Positions 1-39,700 of a stretch of 64,000 nt of DNA are shown in pieces. The notes under the pieces were generated by a model. The model made no database searches. It had not been told where the DNA came from and saw only the letters and a list, made by a program, of their open reading frames with translations. Made by a program: the position numbers and the translations under genes. The stretch lies in assembly GCA_030267565.1 (NCBI GenBank), contig BRXU01000023.1, positions 1,649,001 through 1,713,000 on the forward strand, written 5' to 3'. The stretch is from Pleodorina starrii. Lineage: Eukaryota > Chlorophyta > Chlorophyceae > Chlamydomonadales > Volvocaceae. Positions within the stretch are counted from its first letter, which is position 1, and each line of letters starts with the position of its first letter.

Positions 1-111
1 TGGGGCCAGACAGCGGGGCGCTTGCAGTGTATCGTGCGGGGAACGCAAGTATAGCACACCTAGCTACCGGGCGTGCAGGAAGTCAGCTGAAGCAGCAGCC
101 CACTATTCAAG

Positions 112-27130
<27,019 letters not shown>

Positions 27131-29059
27131 CCTGTCCCCAACTCAAGAACACCGATAGATGTCGATCCACGTCTGAACTTTGCTTTGTTTGGCTTGTCAG
27201 CACATGCAAGGATCTACGATCACCAATTTATGAGAGCCACGGTTACAGCGGCGCGCCCTAGCTGATGACTCGTTGCTTGCGACTCGTAGCTTGCGAGCGT
27301 TAGCAACTTTTTCGTGTCTATGATTTGCTTATACAAGCAGCAATAGTATAGTTGGAGAAACATAAAGGTCAGAAACATTAGGCCCAAGCTGTACGAAAAG
27401 CGCAAAAGTGGCTCAAGTAAGGCCGCGTGTAAAGTTCTACAGGTGACGGCCTGTGCCAATCATTGCAAACGTTTTCATGGAATAGTGAATTCACATCTGA
27501 AAGGCGCGTGTTCAAGATTGAGGTCCTTCCGGATGTGGCCTAATTAGGCCCTTTTGCCAAAGGCAAGCAATACTAAACTCTTCTGGGCACTGGAAACGGG
27601 CTTTTTAAGTAGTCCGGTGCGCTGAAAGCTAATGAAATCTAATGATAGTTTGATCTATTCTGAAGTCTTGTGTGCCGATAGCAGTCACGTTTCGACGGGA
27701 TTTCCATTCAACGTCAACGCGACACTTCTAACTACGAACACATTCGAAAATACAGAGATGTCGGCTACTTGGAATGCTTATCGTCGGCGGCGGCCGTGTT
27801 CAAAACCTCTGTGCAGGAGAACCAGCAGCTCAATTATGTTATGTTGTATGGCATACAATGAGGATTACTTTCGCAACTTAAGTACCGGGATTTGGTGCTG
27901 AGCTGCCATAGACCTGGCAGCAGTCGGTCGCGTCACGGCATGGCCAATCGCAGCAAAAATGCCATGAGTACAGATTTGACAAATTACAGAACAGTTGTTA
28001 TAAAGTACTAACAGGTTGCACGCCTGACAATGGATTGTGTTAGGAAGTTAGCAGTGAAAAAGGGTCGCAAAGCTAACTTCCCGAAGCTACCGTAACATCC
28101 AGCTGCCACAAAAGCGCCGAGCGAGGACGTACGAGACTGTGCGTGCCAATCGTGTTTTGCGAATGTCATCTTGCTTCCGTTGTTAGCCGTTAGTCGAAGC
28201 AAAGGTGCCGCGACCGAAGGCTGCGGGGAAGGAAGAAGACCCGCCCGCCATTTCATTTTCAATGATGAGAGAACTACGATGAGAGAAACATTTCGGAAAG
28301 ATGTCATCAATTAATGATATGCCATGCCAGAACAGCAGTCCGTTCATCACGCACGCGCGTGGTCCATCAGTCATGTTGCCTGTTTAGGAGCGTTTCACGG
28401 GAGGCGACCTGCAGCTTCGGACAAACAGGGCATGGCGCGGCCGTGGGAAGCCATGGGAATAAGGGTACGATAGATAGATGGGAGACGGGTGCTCGGGGAA
28501 TGGGGGCCAAGCACGCAAGCAAAGGGCCGGGCGGGAGATTTCTAGCGGGGTCGGTGTAACCGTATGAACGATCGGAAGGTAGGTGTAACGACAGTCGTAA
28601 AAGTAGTGCCGACCTTGCCTTTCGCAGAGCCTGGTGGCAGAGTTTAGGTGATGTTTAGTAAATGCCGGAATCGGTTGGGGGAACATGTCGGAACACATCA
28701 ACTGCCAGCCATTCATATTCCGTCCATCGCAGACGTCCGCAATTGCTCAGATTTAGAGAGTTATGTGCCATCGCCTGTCAGCACCGTGCAAAGGGAGCTG
28801 CGGGGGCTTTGAGCTGCGTATGGCGCAGCGTACCGGCGTTTCCGAGAGGTTGGCCACCCGTCCACCACCCCGAATTACACTCAGCCCTGATCAGGGCTGA
28901 ATGTATAAAGAAATAAAGCAGTGCACCTGTTTGCGCATTTGCGCTGCAGGAACCCTCGAGGCACATCTTGCACGTGCGCCCCGAAACTTGATTAGGAAGG
29001 ATCATAAAACCAAAGGAGACGATATATCTGGCTAGCACCTGATGGAGTAGCGCAACTGT
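27131..29059. other. Intergenic region upstream of the ankyrin gene; no gene identified
   Basis: This stretch has a visibly lower GC content than its surroundings, few tandem repeats, and only short ORFs without recognisable content (for example 28008-28310 minus). It should contain the promoter and 5' UTR of the ankyrin gene (start at 27130), but no convincing TATA element was found. A perfect 20-bp palindrome lies at 28881-28900. The compositional shift could mark an old insertion (inference). Confidence 0.5.
28881..28900. repeat. Perfect 20-bp palindrome
   Basis: TCAGCCCTGATCAGGGCTGA is self-complementary over all 20 bases, with no spacer. It lies in a gene-free stretch between the ankyrin and phosphatase genes. 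Confidence 0.9.
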
Positions 29060-29640
29060 ATGTTGAGCAAGGCATCGTTATCGTCGGCTGCACGCCGACA
29101 CATTCCAAATTTCGACCCGCCCATGCGGTACGTAAGTGCAGGTACTTACGCGCTTCTAGACGTATGGCGACAAAAAACGCCGAACATCCCCGCTCGTGCA
29201 GGACAGCCTCGGCAGGCACCCACCCAGCCCCTTGGCTGGGAAACATACAAACATACAAACAAACATACGGAACCAAGGATCGATCGTACCTGGCCGCCTC
29301 CTCCTCAAGACCGCCCGTTAAGGCGCTGCTACGGTACCTCGGAGAAGCTTTTGGTCGTTACAGTGAACGCCGAATGGGAGAAGCACGCCGAAGATGCCAA
29401 TGGCCGGGACGAGAGCGCGACACGTCAGCGAGCGAGGCCTGGCAGGTGGTATCTGTCCGGTAGCTCGTCATTCAGTCTCCACGCCCGTTGCCTGTTCCGG
29501 AATATGGATGAATGGGGTCCTTGGGACCTTCGGAACCTGCGTTCGCTATACCACATACCGTACGACCCCCGCCCGCGCCCCCGCTTTCCCCCGGGCGCAC
29601 GCGCACACACAATCCAATCCTGACCCCTAACCCACCAACT
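29060..29640 (+). CDS. Possible start of a small plus-strand gene (unconfirmed)
   Basis: An ATG at about 29060 opens MLSKASLSSAARRHIPNFDP, rich in Ser/Ala/Arg and poor in acidic residues like a mitochondrial presequence, and is followed by a strong donor (TAC|GTAAGT) near 29130. Further on, NAEWEKHAEDANGRDES at about 29365-29415 lies between an AG and a GT and looks coding. I could not link these pieces into a full protein or recognise a family, so this is only a lead. Confidence 0.2.
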
Positions 29641-29641
29641 C

Positions 29642-29646
29642 TTACA
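29642..29646 (-). terminator. Candidate poly(A) signal TGTAA of the phosphatase gene
   Basis: TGTAA on the minus strand about 660 nt after the stop at 30307. Volvocine algae use UGUAA as the main polyadenylation signal. A five-base match alone is weak; its value lies in position and strand. Confidence 0.4.
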
Positions 29647-30306
29647 CGTTGGTTTCTGAAAGAGGCGCTTGCTGCAACCAACACCCTTGACGCATTCCAC
29701 TCTCAACGACTGCCCTTGAACCCTTGAACGCTTGGCCCCCCGGTCACCCGCGGAACCCTTCAACCGGTCATCCTGGAGGTGGTTCGAGTAATGTAATGAT
29801 AAATTGATAAGCACCCTATCTCACCGCAATCGCGCCTGTCACCCGTCCACCACCCATCGTTCGCCACACCACGCACTTCGGTTTACCTGCACCCGGCTGC
29901 AGTGCGCAGTGCTTTCCTTCCATGCACCACGCATCCGCAATCACCACCCTAACCACCCCCAACCCCTCCTTGGCAGATCCGCTGATGAACACTGTACTCT
30001 GCCCGCAATCATCCCGCCACCAATCCCGGTCCCCCCCTCGCAAGATGGACACCCGAGAACGCCCTTGCACACTCTCAGCTTGCTACCACCGCAAGCCGCC
30101 ACCGCCTTTCCCTCGCGCCCTATGTGCCTGCCGCCACCAGCGCATTGCGCTGGGTACGGATATGCCGTACATATGCAGCACGCGCGAGTTTTTTAATGCA
30201 AAAAGACAGAACGTGAATGCAAGCAGACACAGCAGCACCCACCTTGCACATCTCACAGAAAAGGTGAAGAGCCTTTCAGGCCGGAAAGACTAACCAGCCG
30301 CCAACA

Positions 30307-33300
30307 TCACGCCCGCGCCGGCGCCACCGCAGCCGCATGCGCCGTGTTGTTGATGCAGCGGACCGTCGCCGGAGTGACCCGCGGGTCGGCCGCAAACTCA
30401 ATGACCGACAGCCCCCCCGGCGACACCCGCAGACGCGCAACCCGGCTCCCACCCGCCAGCCCCAGCGCAGCCCAAAGCACCCCCACGTGACTCTCCTCGT
30501 CCAATACGACGAGCACGTTGCCGTACGACTGTCGGCCGTCGCCCTGCTGCTGCGTGGTCGTCGTCGTCGTCGTCGTCGCCGCCAGCTCGACGGCTCGCAC
30601 CCACAGCGCCGCCGCCGACTCGGTCGACATCCACCGCTCGACATCCACCGCGCCATAACCCGAATCCGAATCCGAACCAGCGCCATCCACCGCAACCACA
30701 TCTCCTGACTGCAGCAGCTGTTGTTGTTGTTGTTGTTGTTGTTGATCCACCGGCACAGCCGCCGCCCCCCCCACACCCTTCTCCGTATCCGCGGTGGACC
30801 CCTGCTGCTCCTCCGATGAGGCCAGCGGCTGCTGCTGCTGTGGTGGTGGTGGCGGTCGGGGTGGTTGCCCCTCCAGCAGTGCGGACACGGTGTCGGCGCT
30901 CACGTCATGACCCGCTAGCACGTGAGTCACCTGAGGCAAACGTGATTGAAGTGAAAGGTGAAGGGGGGCAGTCAGGCGTGCAGGAGGGAGGGCAGCCCGC
31001 GGGGCGTTGCTCTGCACCCTCCACTTGTAAGCCCCGCCAGCCCGATTTGCTGGGCCCCGCGCCCCCTCCCTGACCCCACCCGACCTGCCCGGACTCCCAG
31101 CAGCCCCATCTCACTTCAGCGACAGCCACCTCTCCCAACTCCTCCCTGCACACACACATACACACACACCCCGTCACGTCCCCTTCCACCTCCGCCTCCG
31201 CTTCGGCCCCCTGACCTGACCTGCAGCTTGCTGAGCACCGCCGCCAGGGAACGAAGCTCCGCCGCCGACGACGACTCCGTCGCCGTCTCCGGGCCACCGT
31301 CGCCTCCCGCCCGCGCAGCCGCCGCTGTCGTATCCGGCGGTGTGACGAGCACCACGTGAGCCACCACCTTGTCCGGGTTCTTGAAAGGGTTGTCCGGGGA
31401 CTGTGACATCAAGTCAAGTCAAGGGAGGCGTGATGGGTAAGAAAGAGGAACTGCGGGGAGGTTACCGACTGCGGCGGCCCCCCACCCCCAGCGGGCGAAT
31501 GGACCCATGCATTACCGGCAGTGGGGCCAATGTGGAGGGCGGGGCACAGAGGAGGCAGTGGTGGCGGTGGTGGCGGTGGTGGCGGTGGGGTGGTGGTTGC
31601 CCCAATACCGGTAAGATACCGGTTGCGGGCTCCGGTGCCTAAGGGGCTACACAGCAGTTATTTTATCCTGGGGTGGTGGCTGCGGCGCTGCCCGCCCGCC
31701 TGCCCGCCTGCCCGCTACCAGACCGACCTGATTGAGACAGGACAGGATGATCTGCGGCGGTGGAGGCCGAGGACCCGGGAAGTCGCCGTCGCCGCCGCCA
31801 CCGCCGCCGCCGCTGCCGCTTCCGTCCGCCCCGGGCTCCAGGTCAAAGATGCTGAGGGCGGCGTTGTTCTGGGGAAGTCGCCTGGAGGCGCCCCGGGGGG
31901 AGGGCGGGGGGGAGGGCGGGGCAAAGTGGGGGGGCGAGGAATGCACGTTGTTGCTGTGACCCGTATCCGCATGACAGGAGGGTGATGACAACAGCAAGGG
32001 GGGACAAGCACCAGGGGGCAGATGATCAGGAGCCGAGGCTCTGGCCTGAACATGCTGACTTCTGGATGTCGTACAGATGCCCAAATACGGTGCAGTACTG
32101 CAGTGTGTTTACGTGTAGTACATGTACCGTGCGTCATCATGTTCTTCGTGTCACTCAATCGTGGGGGCATTATCACACACATTCCGGGGGCGCCGTTTCT
32201 GGCAGGAAGACGACGACGTGGTGATGGGGCTGGTCCATTCTGCGAGGATGAATCGATGGCTGGCTGGCTGGATGGATGGCGGTCGGGTGGGCGGGCGGGC
32301 GGGCGGGCGCACAGCGGCGCATGCAGCGGGTTCGCGTCTCAAAGTACGGCCACACAGTACGACCTCCCTGCCCGCATGCCGCTGCACGTCGCCGCCGACG
32401 GCGCGACCCGGCGAGGACGCAAGTCATTGCAGGGAGAAATGTTATGCCGCCCCGCAATCGCCGTACCTGAAGTACGACGGCGGCAGGCCCAGCGCCGTGG
32501 CGACGAGGGCCTGGTTGATGGCGTTGTGCGCCACCACCAGAACGACCCGCGGGTCGGTGTCCGTCTCCTCCTCCTCCTCCTCCTCCTCCGACGACGACGA
32601 CGACGCACTTCCACCTTGGCCCTCCACCTCTCTCCCGCCTCCGAGGGGACCGGAGGGCTCCTCAGACAGCAGCATCTGCCAAGCCATCGAAGCACGGTAC
32701 CACAGTTCCCTGCGAGGGCGGTGAGCAATCAATGTCTTGTGGAAACAAAGGGGGGTGTCCACGACCCGGTGAACTAAACAGCGGCAGGGGTGCAGGCCGG
32801 CAGCTGGCTGCTCCCAGCGTCCCGGGCCCCTCATCCCAATAAATAACCAACTAACTAACCCGTCCCCGGTCCCAAGAGCCTCAACAGCCTCCCAAGCAAA
32901 CAGAGAGCAGGAGCACCCCAGCCCCCTGGTATGCCCTCAAGAGGGAAGCTCCGAAACCTGCCGCGTACCGTACGGGCGCGTGGCCATCCAGCTCGAACTC
33001 GTGGGGCGCCTTCTGCCAGCGCTTGTACTGCTCGCCGTACAACGCCTTGCCCTCGTGCTTCAGGAGCCCCTGCAGGAGTGCCGGGGATCGACGAGCAGGT
33101 AACGGAACGGAACAACGAGGCAGCCAAAGAGGCCAACCAACCAACCAACCAACCGATGCCCGTGAAATGGTGGTTTGGGGGGGTTTGCTGTTTGGTGCAG
33201 CACTGCCACCGCTGAACACGACTTCAACCCGCGCCCACGGCCGCGGCCGCGTGCGGATCAACTGACCTGACAGCTCACGATGCGCCCTCTCCCAATGCGC

Positions 33301-34688
33301 GCCCTCCCGTCTTCCACCGCCGAACAAAGCTCTGGACCACACACATGCACGCCCATGTCTATCGTACTCTAGTACGACCTGTCGTACCTGAAACTGGTAG
33401 AGGTCGACCTCCCGCAGTGACGGCAGCGTCAGCCGCCCGGTTTCGGAGCCCACCGCGCCTTGCTCCTCCCGCCCCTGGAGACCTCCGGAGAGCAAAGGTG
33501 GGCAAAGCAGGGTTCGATAACAAAAGGGCTTATTCCGCGGGCTACTGTAGGTGGGATTACCTTTTGGGGGTACCGTATCATGGAGTGCGGCAAGTACCAA
33601 TCTTTAGGGTTCATCATGCGGCAGGTTGGTCCTAGGTATGCGTACGACACACGGCGAAACAGGCGCGCAAGCAAAGCGTTCATGCAGCCGCGCTCGGCCA
33701 GTCCCTTGCGCCCCAACCCACCGTCTGCCACAGACCCCCCGCCCACCAGCCTCCCAGCCCGTGCGTTGCTACGGACTCCTTTCTGAAGCGCCTCTGTCCC
33801 ACCGACTCCTTTCACGCACCGACCGGCCCCCTGGCCCGCCCTGGTGGCCCCTGTTCCGTCTACCGCACCTCGGTCCTACCCGGCACCCACCCAGCGGGCC
33901 AGCGCCCCCCCTCCGGCGCCCCCACCTGCAGCACCACATCCGCCGTCTGACGGGCCCGGGTCAAAGGGCTCTGGAACACCCGGGAGAAGCGCATCGAGGA
34001 AAGCTGCGAGGTTGACGGATTGATGGGGACACAGGAAATTGATTTACGGGTGGGTCTGGCAGGAGGGATGGGGCCTTGGGGACAAGGCAGCTCTCGATAG
34101 GAAATGCTGCGTGTGTATGGCGGAGGGTGGCGATGGCGGTGAGGTTCTGGGTGGAGGAAGCTTGCGCACGACTGGGCTGGCCAGGTAGGGAGCAGGTGGG
34201 GGCCCGGTCCCGGCCCTACCCTGCTGAGCTCGGCACCAGCGTTTGTTCGTCTGTCTCACCATGTCACGCGTCTTCTGGGCCTGCTTGACGCCCTTCTCCG
34301 TCAAAACTGAGAGGTCTGTGCTGCCCTGGATGCGGCCCTCTGCGTTCCAGGTGCTCTGCCCATGGCGGACGATGACCACGCGGACCGGCTCGGAGATGGA
34401 CGGCAAGGGGAGTGGCGGTGCATCAATCCGGTCATTGCAGCACGTGAAGTCATCGGAGCCATTCCAGAGCGACAGCGACTGGGTCTCAATCGGGCTGGAT
34501 GCCTTGACCGATGATGCTGCAGCGCGAAGGCTCCCACGTGGCGCTCGGGCATCGCCCGTTCTAATAAGATAAGTGTTACATTTTTGAAGTGCTAGTAGTT
34601 TACGAGTCCCCGAGAACGCGCGCGACTGCAGATGCTGTAGTTCGCCAGCAGCCCCTTGGCTGCAAACCTTGCGCATCTGACAATGCAT
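30307..34688 (-). CDS. 2-carboxy-D-arabinitol-1-phosphatase-like histidine phosphatase
   Basis: Eight exons join with matching phases: 34260-34688, 33926-34003, 33388-33474, 32969-33069, 32467-32709, 31728-31881, 31221-31400, 30307-30930 (stop TGA at 30307-30309), giving 631 aa. Start: ATG at 34686-34688, with Met5 as an alternative. Residues 1-100 look like a plastid transit peptide plus linker. The phosphoglycerate-mutase/histidine-phosphatase core follows: VRVVIVRHGQSTWNAEGRIQ with catalytic His109, FQSPLTRARQTA around 153-164, REVDLYQFQGLLKHEGKALY, DGHAPVRELW, and second-His motif VVLVVAHNAINQALVATALG with His293. The REVDLYQFQGLLKHEG and YFR..LPQNNAALSIFDL segments match plant CA1Pase, which removes phosphate from the Rubisco inhibitor CA1P in the chloroplast stroma. 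Oddities: an eight-Glu run before His293 and a 207-aa last exon with poly-Gln and poly-Thr. Action on other sugar phosphates cannot be excluded. Confidence 0.92.
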
Positions 34689-36001
34689 GCTTTAAAACAT
34701 TCCACCATATGTTTAACACACAATCACTCCTGCTAGAGCTCGGTGAAACACATTTTCATCTGTCCTAACCGAAATGCACGGCCAACCGACGACCGTTAGG
34801 AACGGCTCGGACCGGCGAAAGGCGACGCGACTAGGCGAGTGCTTAGGCGACTGGCTATGAACAAGAATACATAACGCCGTTATTGTTTATGGATGCGTGT
34901 GATAAAGAGCTGCGGTCGCAGGTGCATCGCCTCTCCCATCTCTCTCGCTTTTCAACGATGCTGAAAGTCTCTTACAGGTACTTCAACCTCGCGTCACCAA
35001 CCCGGCCCCCTCCACACAACACCACCAGATACCTCCGCCGCTCCGGGCCGTCAACTCAGCCCCGAACGAAAGTCCAGGGGGGGAGGCTCTCTCCGGTCCG
35101 AGTACGGCATCATTCCTCATCTGTTGGGGCCACCCCGCCCTCCGCTCCCGCTCTCGACCTCTCGCAACACACGGCACAAACCTGAGGGTTGTATCACTGT
35201 GGACTTAGGTCCACTGTGGATTTAGGTCCACTGAGGTCACGTCGCACCCCAGACCCCAGACCCCGCCATACCACACCACGTCGCGCCCGGGCCGAGCTCC
35301 GCCCTCTATGCTCCGCCGAGCACTGCGCCCCCCGGGCGGTCGGGTGCCAGCTGGCACATGACCCGCCGTCTTGCTTTGTCTCGTCCAGCTACCCGTGTCA
35401 CCCGTCCTGCTGGCTACCCTAAAACCCCAGCAGCCCCTCCCTCCCTCCCCACCCTAAACAGAGCGATAACGGGGTCCCTCACGTCTCCCCGACCGCTTCC
35501 TCACGCGGAAACGTTGTACACCCTGCTCCGGTCCCCCCCAACACACACACACACGCACTCAACCCAACTCAATGCAACCCAACCAAACCCAACCCTTCTC
35601 CATCCTCCCACTCCAGAGAATCACCACCGAGCCGACATCCGCTGTGTACGGCGCCGTCGTCCAAACGCGTCCGTTCGTCCGTCCGTCCGTACATGATCAT
35701 CCGCCGCCGCCGCCGCCGTCGTCACAACGACCGTCAATCACCGCGTCACAATGAAAGATGCCGTACATGTCGTAGATCAGTTCCAGATCCCAGCGGATGG
35801 CGGCACCGGAGGAGAAGGAAGAGGAAGAGGGGGGAAAGAAAGAGAATGGGGAGGGGGGGAACGGCAGAGCGTCGCAGAGAGTCCCCCGGAGGGGTATATG
35901 AGGCGGCGGCACGGCGCGGCGCGGGCACGCAGGGCACCCCCCCGCGCACACGAGGCACTTGACCCGGCATCATCCCTTCCCTGGTTCCCTTGTTCCCAGG
36001 G
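34689..36001. other. Intergenic region; one isolated coding-like stretch
   Basis: The first part should hold the 5' UTR and promoter of the phosphatase gene; no clear promoter element was found. On the minus strand at about 35700-35815, IRWDLELIYDMYGIFHCDAV reads like coding sequence but is flanked by low-complexity DNA and no exon could be linked to it. Otherwise only CA-rich runs and short meaningless ORFs are seen. Confidence 0.4.
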
Positions 36002-36199
36002 TCCAATGTGGATCCAATGTGGATCCAATGTGGATCCAATGTGGATCCAATGTGGTTCCAATGTGGATCCAGTGTGGATCCAATGTGGTTCCAATGTGGT
36101 TCCAAAGTGGATCCAATGTGGATCCAATGTGGTTCCAATGTGGATCCAATGTGGTTCCAATGTGGATCCAATGTGGTTCCAATGTGGGTCCAATGTGGC
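36002..36199 (+). repeat. 11-bp x18 minisatellite
   Basis: Eighteen tandem copies of CCAATGTGGAT with GGAT/GGTT alternation, filling 198 bp exactly. Most copies carry a BamHI-type GGATCC at the junction. The array lies downstream of the 3' end of the SDR39U1-like gene. Confidence 0.95.
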
Positions 36200-36230
36200 T
36201 GCCCGCCGGGTGCTGTGAGTCCGGTCGCAA

Positions 36231-36506
36231 GGACAGAACAGGACAGGACAGGACAAGACAAGACAAGACAAGACAAGACAAGACAAGACAAGACAGGACA
36301 AGACAAGACAGGACAGGACAGGACAGGACAGGACAGGACAGGACAGGACAGGACAGGACAGGACAGGACAGGACAGGACAGGACAGGACAGGACAGGACA
36401 GGACAGGACAGGACAGGACAGGACAGGACAGGACAGGACAGGACAGGACAGGACAGGACAGGACAGGACAGGACAGGACAGGACAGGACAGGACAGGACA
36501 GGACAG
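36231..36506 (+). repeat. GGACA/AGACA pentanucleotide array, ~275 bp
   Basis: About 55 tandem pentamers, first a mix of AGACA and GGACA, then a long uniform GGACA run. It ends about 200 bp downstream of the stop codon of the SDR39U1-like gene and may form part of its 3' UTR. Confidence 0.97.
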
Positions 36507-36708
36507 CAAAGCTCTCTCTCCCACGCTTGGAACCCCTCGTAATCTTTGTACCACCGGGGGGCAACATGAAGCGGACAAACGTCCACCTACATCATCCCTG
36601 TCACCACAGGCCCGAGGCCGCCCGGCAAGCAACACCCAGCAACCAACAATTAAACCGACGGACAGTTGCATCATATCGTACGTGGATCAGTTGGTTGGTT
36701 GGTGGTTG

Positions 36709-39700
36709 TTAGTTGTTGCGCACCAGGTTGCGCAGCGCGTCCGACAGGTCCGGGTATTTGAAGCGGTAGCCAACCGCCTGGGTGCGGGCGGGCATCACCC
36801 GCTGGCCCTGGGGAGGGGAGGGGAGGGGAGGGAAGGGGAGGGGAGGTGGAGGGAGGTGGGGGAGTGAGACATGATGGGTTTGTATTGAGTGCAGCACGAA
36901 GTTGGTAGTGGTTGCGGCCGCCTTGCATAGAGATGGGGGAAGGGAAGGGAAGGAAAGGGAAGGGAAGGAGGAGAAGGGAGACCCTCTTCCGAACAAACCG
37001 CTGCCGCGGCCCGCCCCGTCCCGCCGCCCCCCAAGCCCCGCGCTACCCGCTCCCCCAATGTTAATCCCAGGCACAACCAATCCTGCACTGCCCTCACAGC
37101 CATTCTTCCCTTCTCCACGTTTTAGGTCTTGGGGCTATGTCTGGACTTGATGAACGCCAAGGCAACCGGTTGCTGCATCCAGTACTTCACTCACTCGCAG
37201 TTTACTGCAGCACCCCCCTTCCCCGTTCGCGAGGGCAGTCAGCCGATCGGATTGCCTCTATCGACTGCCGTACACTACCCTTCCCCAGCTCTCATGCCCC
37301 CGCCCCCGGCTCTCAAGCCCCCGCTCCCCTCCGCCCCCTCCCCGCCTCCCCCGGTATTTTGTTTTTACCCCATTACCCCCCCCCTCACCTCCAGCACCAC
37401 GCTCGCTCCCTCCCCCAGCAGCGTCATGAGCGCAAAGTCCGGAACAGGCAGCCAGCTGGGCCGGCCCAGGATGTTGCCTGATCAGGATCAGGACACAAAC
37501 GAGGGCGAGGGCGAGGGCGACAACACAGTGGGTGACAGCGAGGGACATCAGTGGCTGGCAGGACATCTATGTACCTATCCATCTATCTGTCTACTATCTA
37601 TCTAAATGTGTGCATACGGTGGAGAGGGAGGTGGGTGTTCGCGTCAAGGTCACCCCCTACCGATCCAGGGAGGGAGGGAAGGAGGGAGCAAATGGAGGAG
37701 GGAGCTGCGAAACAATAACAGCCCAACAGCGCCTCCTCGGCCAGAGGCCACACAACGGCCTGAGACACACCGTCACCCCGAACTGAACTTAATTAAATCC
37801 GCAGCCTCGCACGACCGCAGCCCCCCGCACCACCCCCACCAGGAGTACCCACTACCCCATGTCACGCGGGACGCCTCAACCCCCGCACCCACCCCACCCA
37901 CCCACCCACCCCGCCCCTACTCAGCCTTCCAACCCATCATCCTTCCAAATAATCTCCCCCCTCCAGTCAGCCTTCTACCCGCCCATCCATCTATCCATCC
38001 AGTCATCCACCCCAGCCACCCAGCCACCCACCTAGGACGGAGCACAGCTCGCTCATGCGCACGGGCTTGGGTGCGGTGGCGTTGAACACCCCCGAGTAGG
38101 CCGGGTTAGACAGGGCCTGACAACCCGGGGGGGCGGGGGGTGGGGGGTCGCAGGTGGTGGGGAAGGTGAACTTGAGGGTGAGATGGTACACTGCTGATGG
38201 TATCATTGCAGGGGGGGTCAGGGAGTGATATGCTCCCTGAACCCCAGGGGGGGGATTGCAGGGCAGAGGCGGCTGAGGCACGTCGTGGTGCGATAGCGCG
38301 GGGGGGGGGCTTGTATTGAGGCGGTGGAGCACAAGGGACCAGGGCTGCCCAACGACCTCCCCTCGTTGGTGCGCTCCCTCCTCCAAGAGGCTGTGCCCCC
38401 ATTCGGCATGTCGCAGCCCCGCAGCCCCGCAGACCGGGCCCCCTTCTTGGCGCCATCCACACACACACATCGCCAGGGAGGCACCCCCTAAACTGCACTC
38501 GCGCCGCCAGCTGCAGGCACGCATGTAGGCCCGTACGACGAGATCGCCATCGCTGTACGACATTCGTACCTCGATCATGAGATCCACCACGTCATCCCGG
38601 TGGATCCAGCTCATCCATTGCTTGCCGCTGCCCAGGGGGCCACCTGCGGGGTTGGGGGGGGGGGAGGGAGGAGGAGGAGGGAGGGAGGGAGACAGAGGGG
38701 GCACATGATGGGGAGTTAGGCCCGGGACCCAGTGCAGTGCAGTGCAGTGCAGTGCTGCTGGTGAGTGGTCTGCAGAGAGGAAGTGCAGCGACCACCCAGG
38801 GCGTGCAAGCGCCTGTTCCTTTCCCCCAGCGTTCCCTCGTCCCGGGCCGTTCTAATTACTCCCCAAAATGTCAACCACCAGTCGATGACGGATCAGGGTC
38901 CCAACCAATCGCAGGTTCGAGCCCTGATCTGTGCGATTAGGGCTTACGTACAGACGTACAGACGGGCAGACGCTCAGGCGTGCAGACGCAAGACTGACAA
39001 ACGCAAGACCGACAGGCACAGGCCCCCGCTAGGGCTCCACTCACTCACCCGCAAAGATCTGGAACACGGGCAGCATCTTGCCCAGCGCGCCACCCTGCGG
39101 ACAAGCAAGCAAGCAGGCAGGCAGACAGGCAGGCATGTCCAGCCGGGGCGGCCGCGGCGATGCCCGGGAAGGACGGATCGGACCAGAGCGGAGTAAACCC
39201 CAGTATGTCGGGACCGGGGCGAAGTAAGACCCTTAGGATGGCGACCCGCAGACCGCAGCGATGAGGAGGCACAGCGATATTGGGGCGGACGGAGATCGTT
39301 GGAGCCATACACACGGCACGGCACGAAGCCGTAACTCGTGGGCACATACACACGAGGGCACGCGCACGAAACACACACGCCCCGCCCCGCCATCCCACCC
39401 CACCCCACCCGAGCTGCACAACCCTAACCCCCAGGCTCCCGCCCTTGTGCCTGAAGCCGCGCGTCCAGACCGTCCCGCCCGCACGCCCGCCGGTCAGTCC
39501 ACCCAGACCGCCGGTCCGGCAGCCACCCACCTCCGGCGCCAGCACGATTCCGAACCTGAGGATTGCCACCCGCGCCCCCACGGAGGAGGCGCTCTGAGCG
39601 GCGGCCTCCCAGGCGCGGCATACCTGAGGGAGGGAGGGAGGGAGGAAGGGAGGGAGGGCAGAGAGTGATGTCAGGTACATCGTATCGTTTGACGCAATCT

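Noticed and set aside
35746..36712. Long LSCPV / GQDRT ORFs
   Set aside because: They come from the GGACA pentamer and 11-bp minisatellite, which stay open in all frames.
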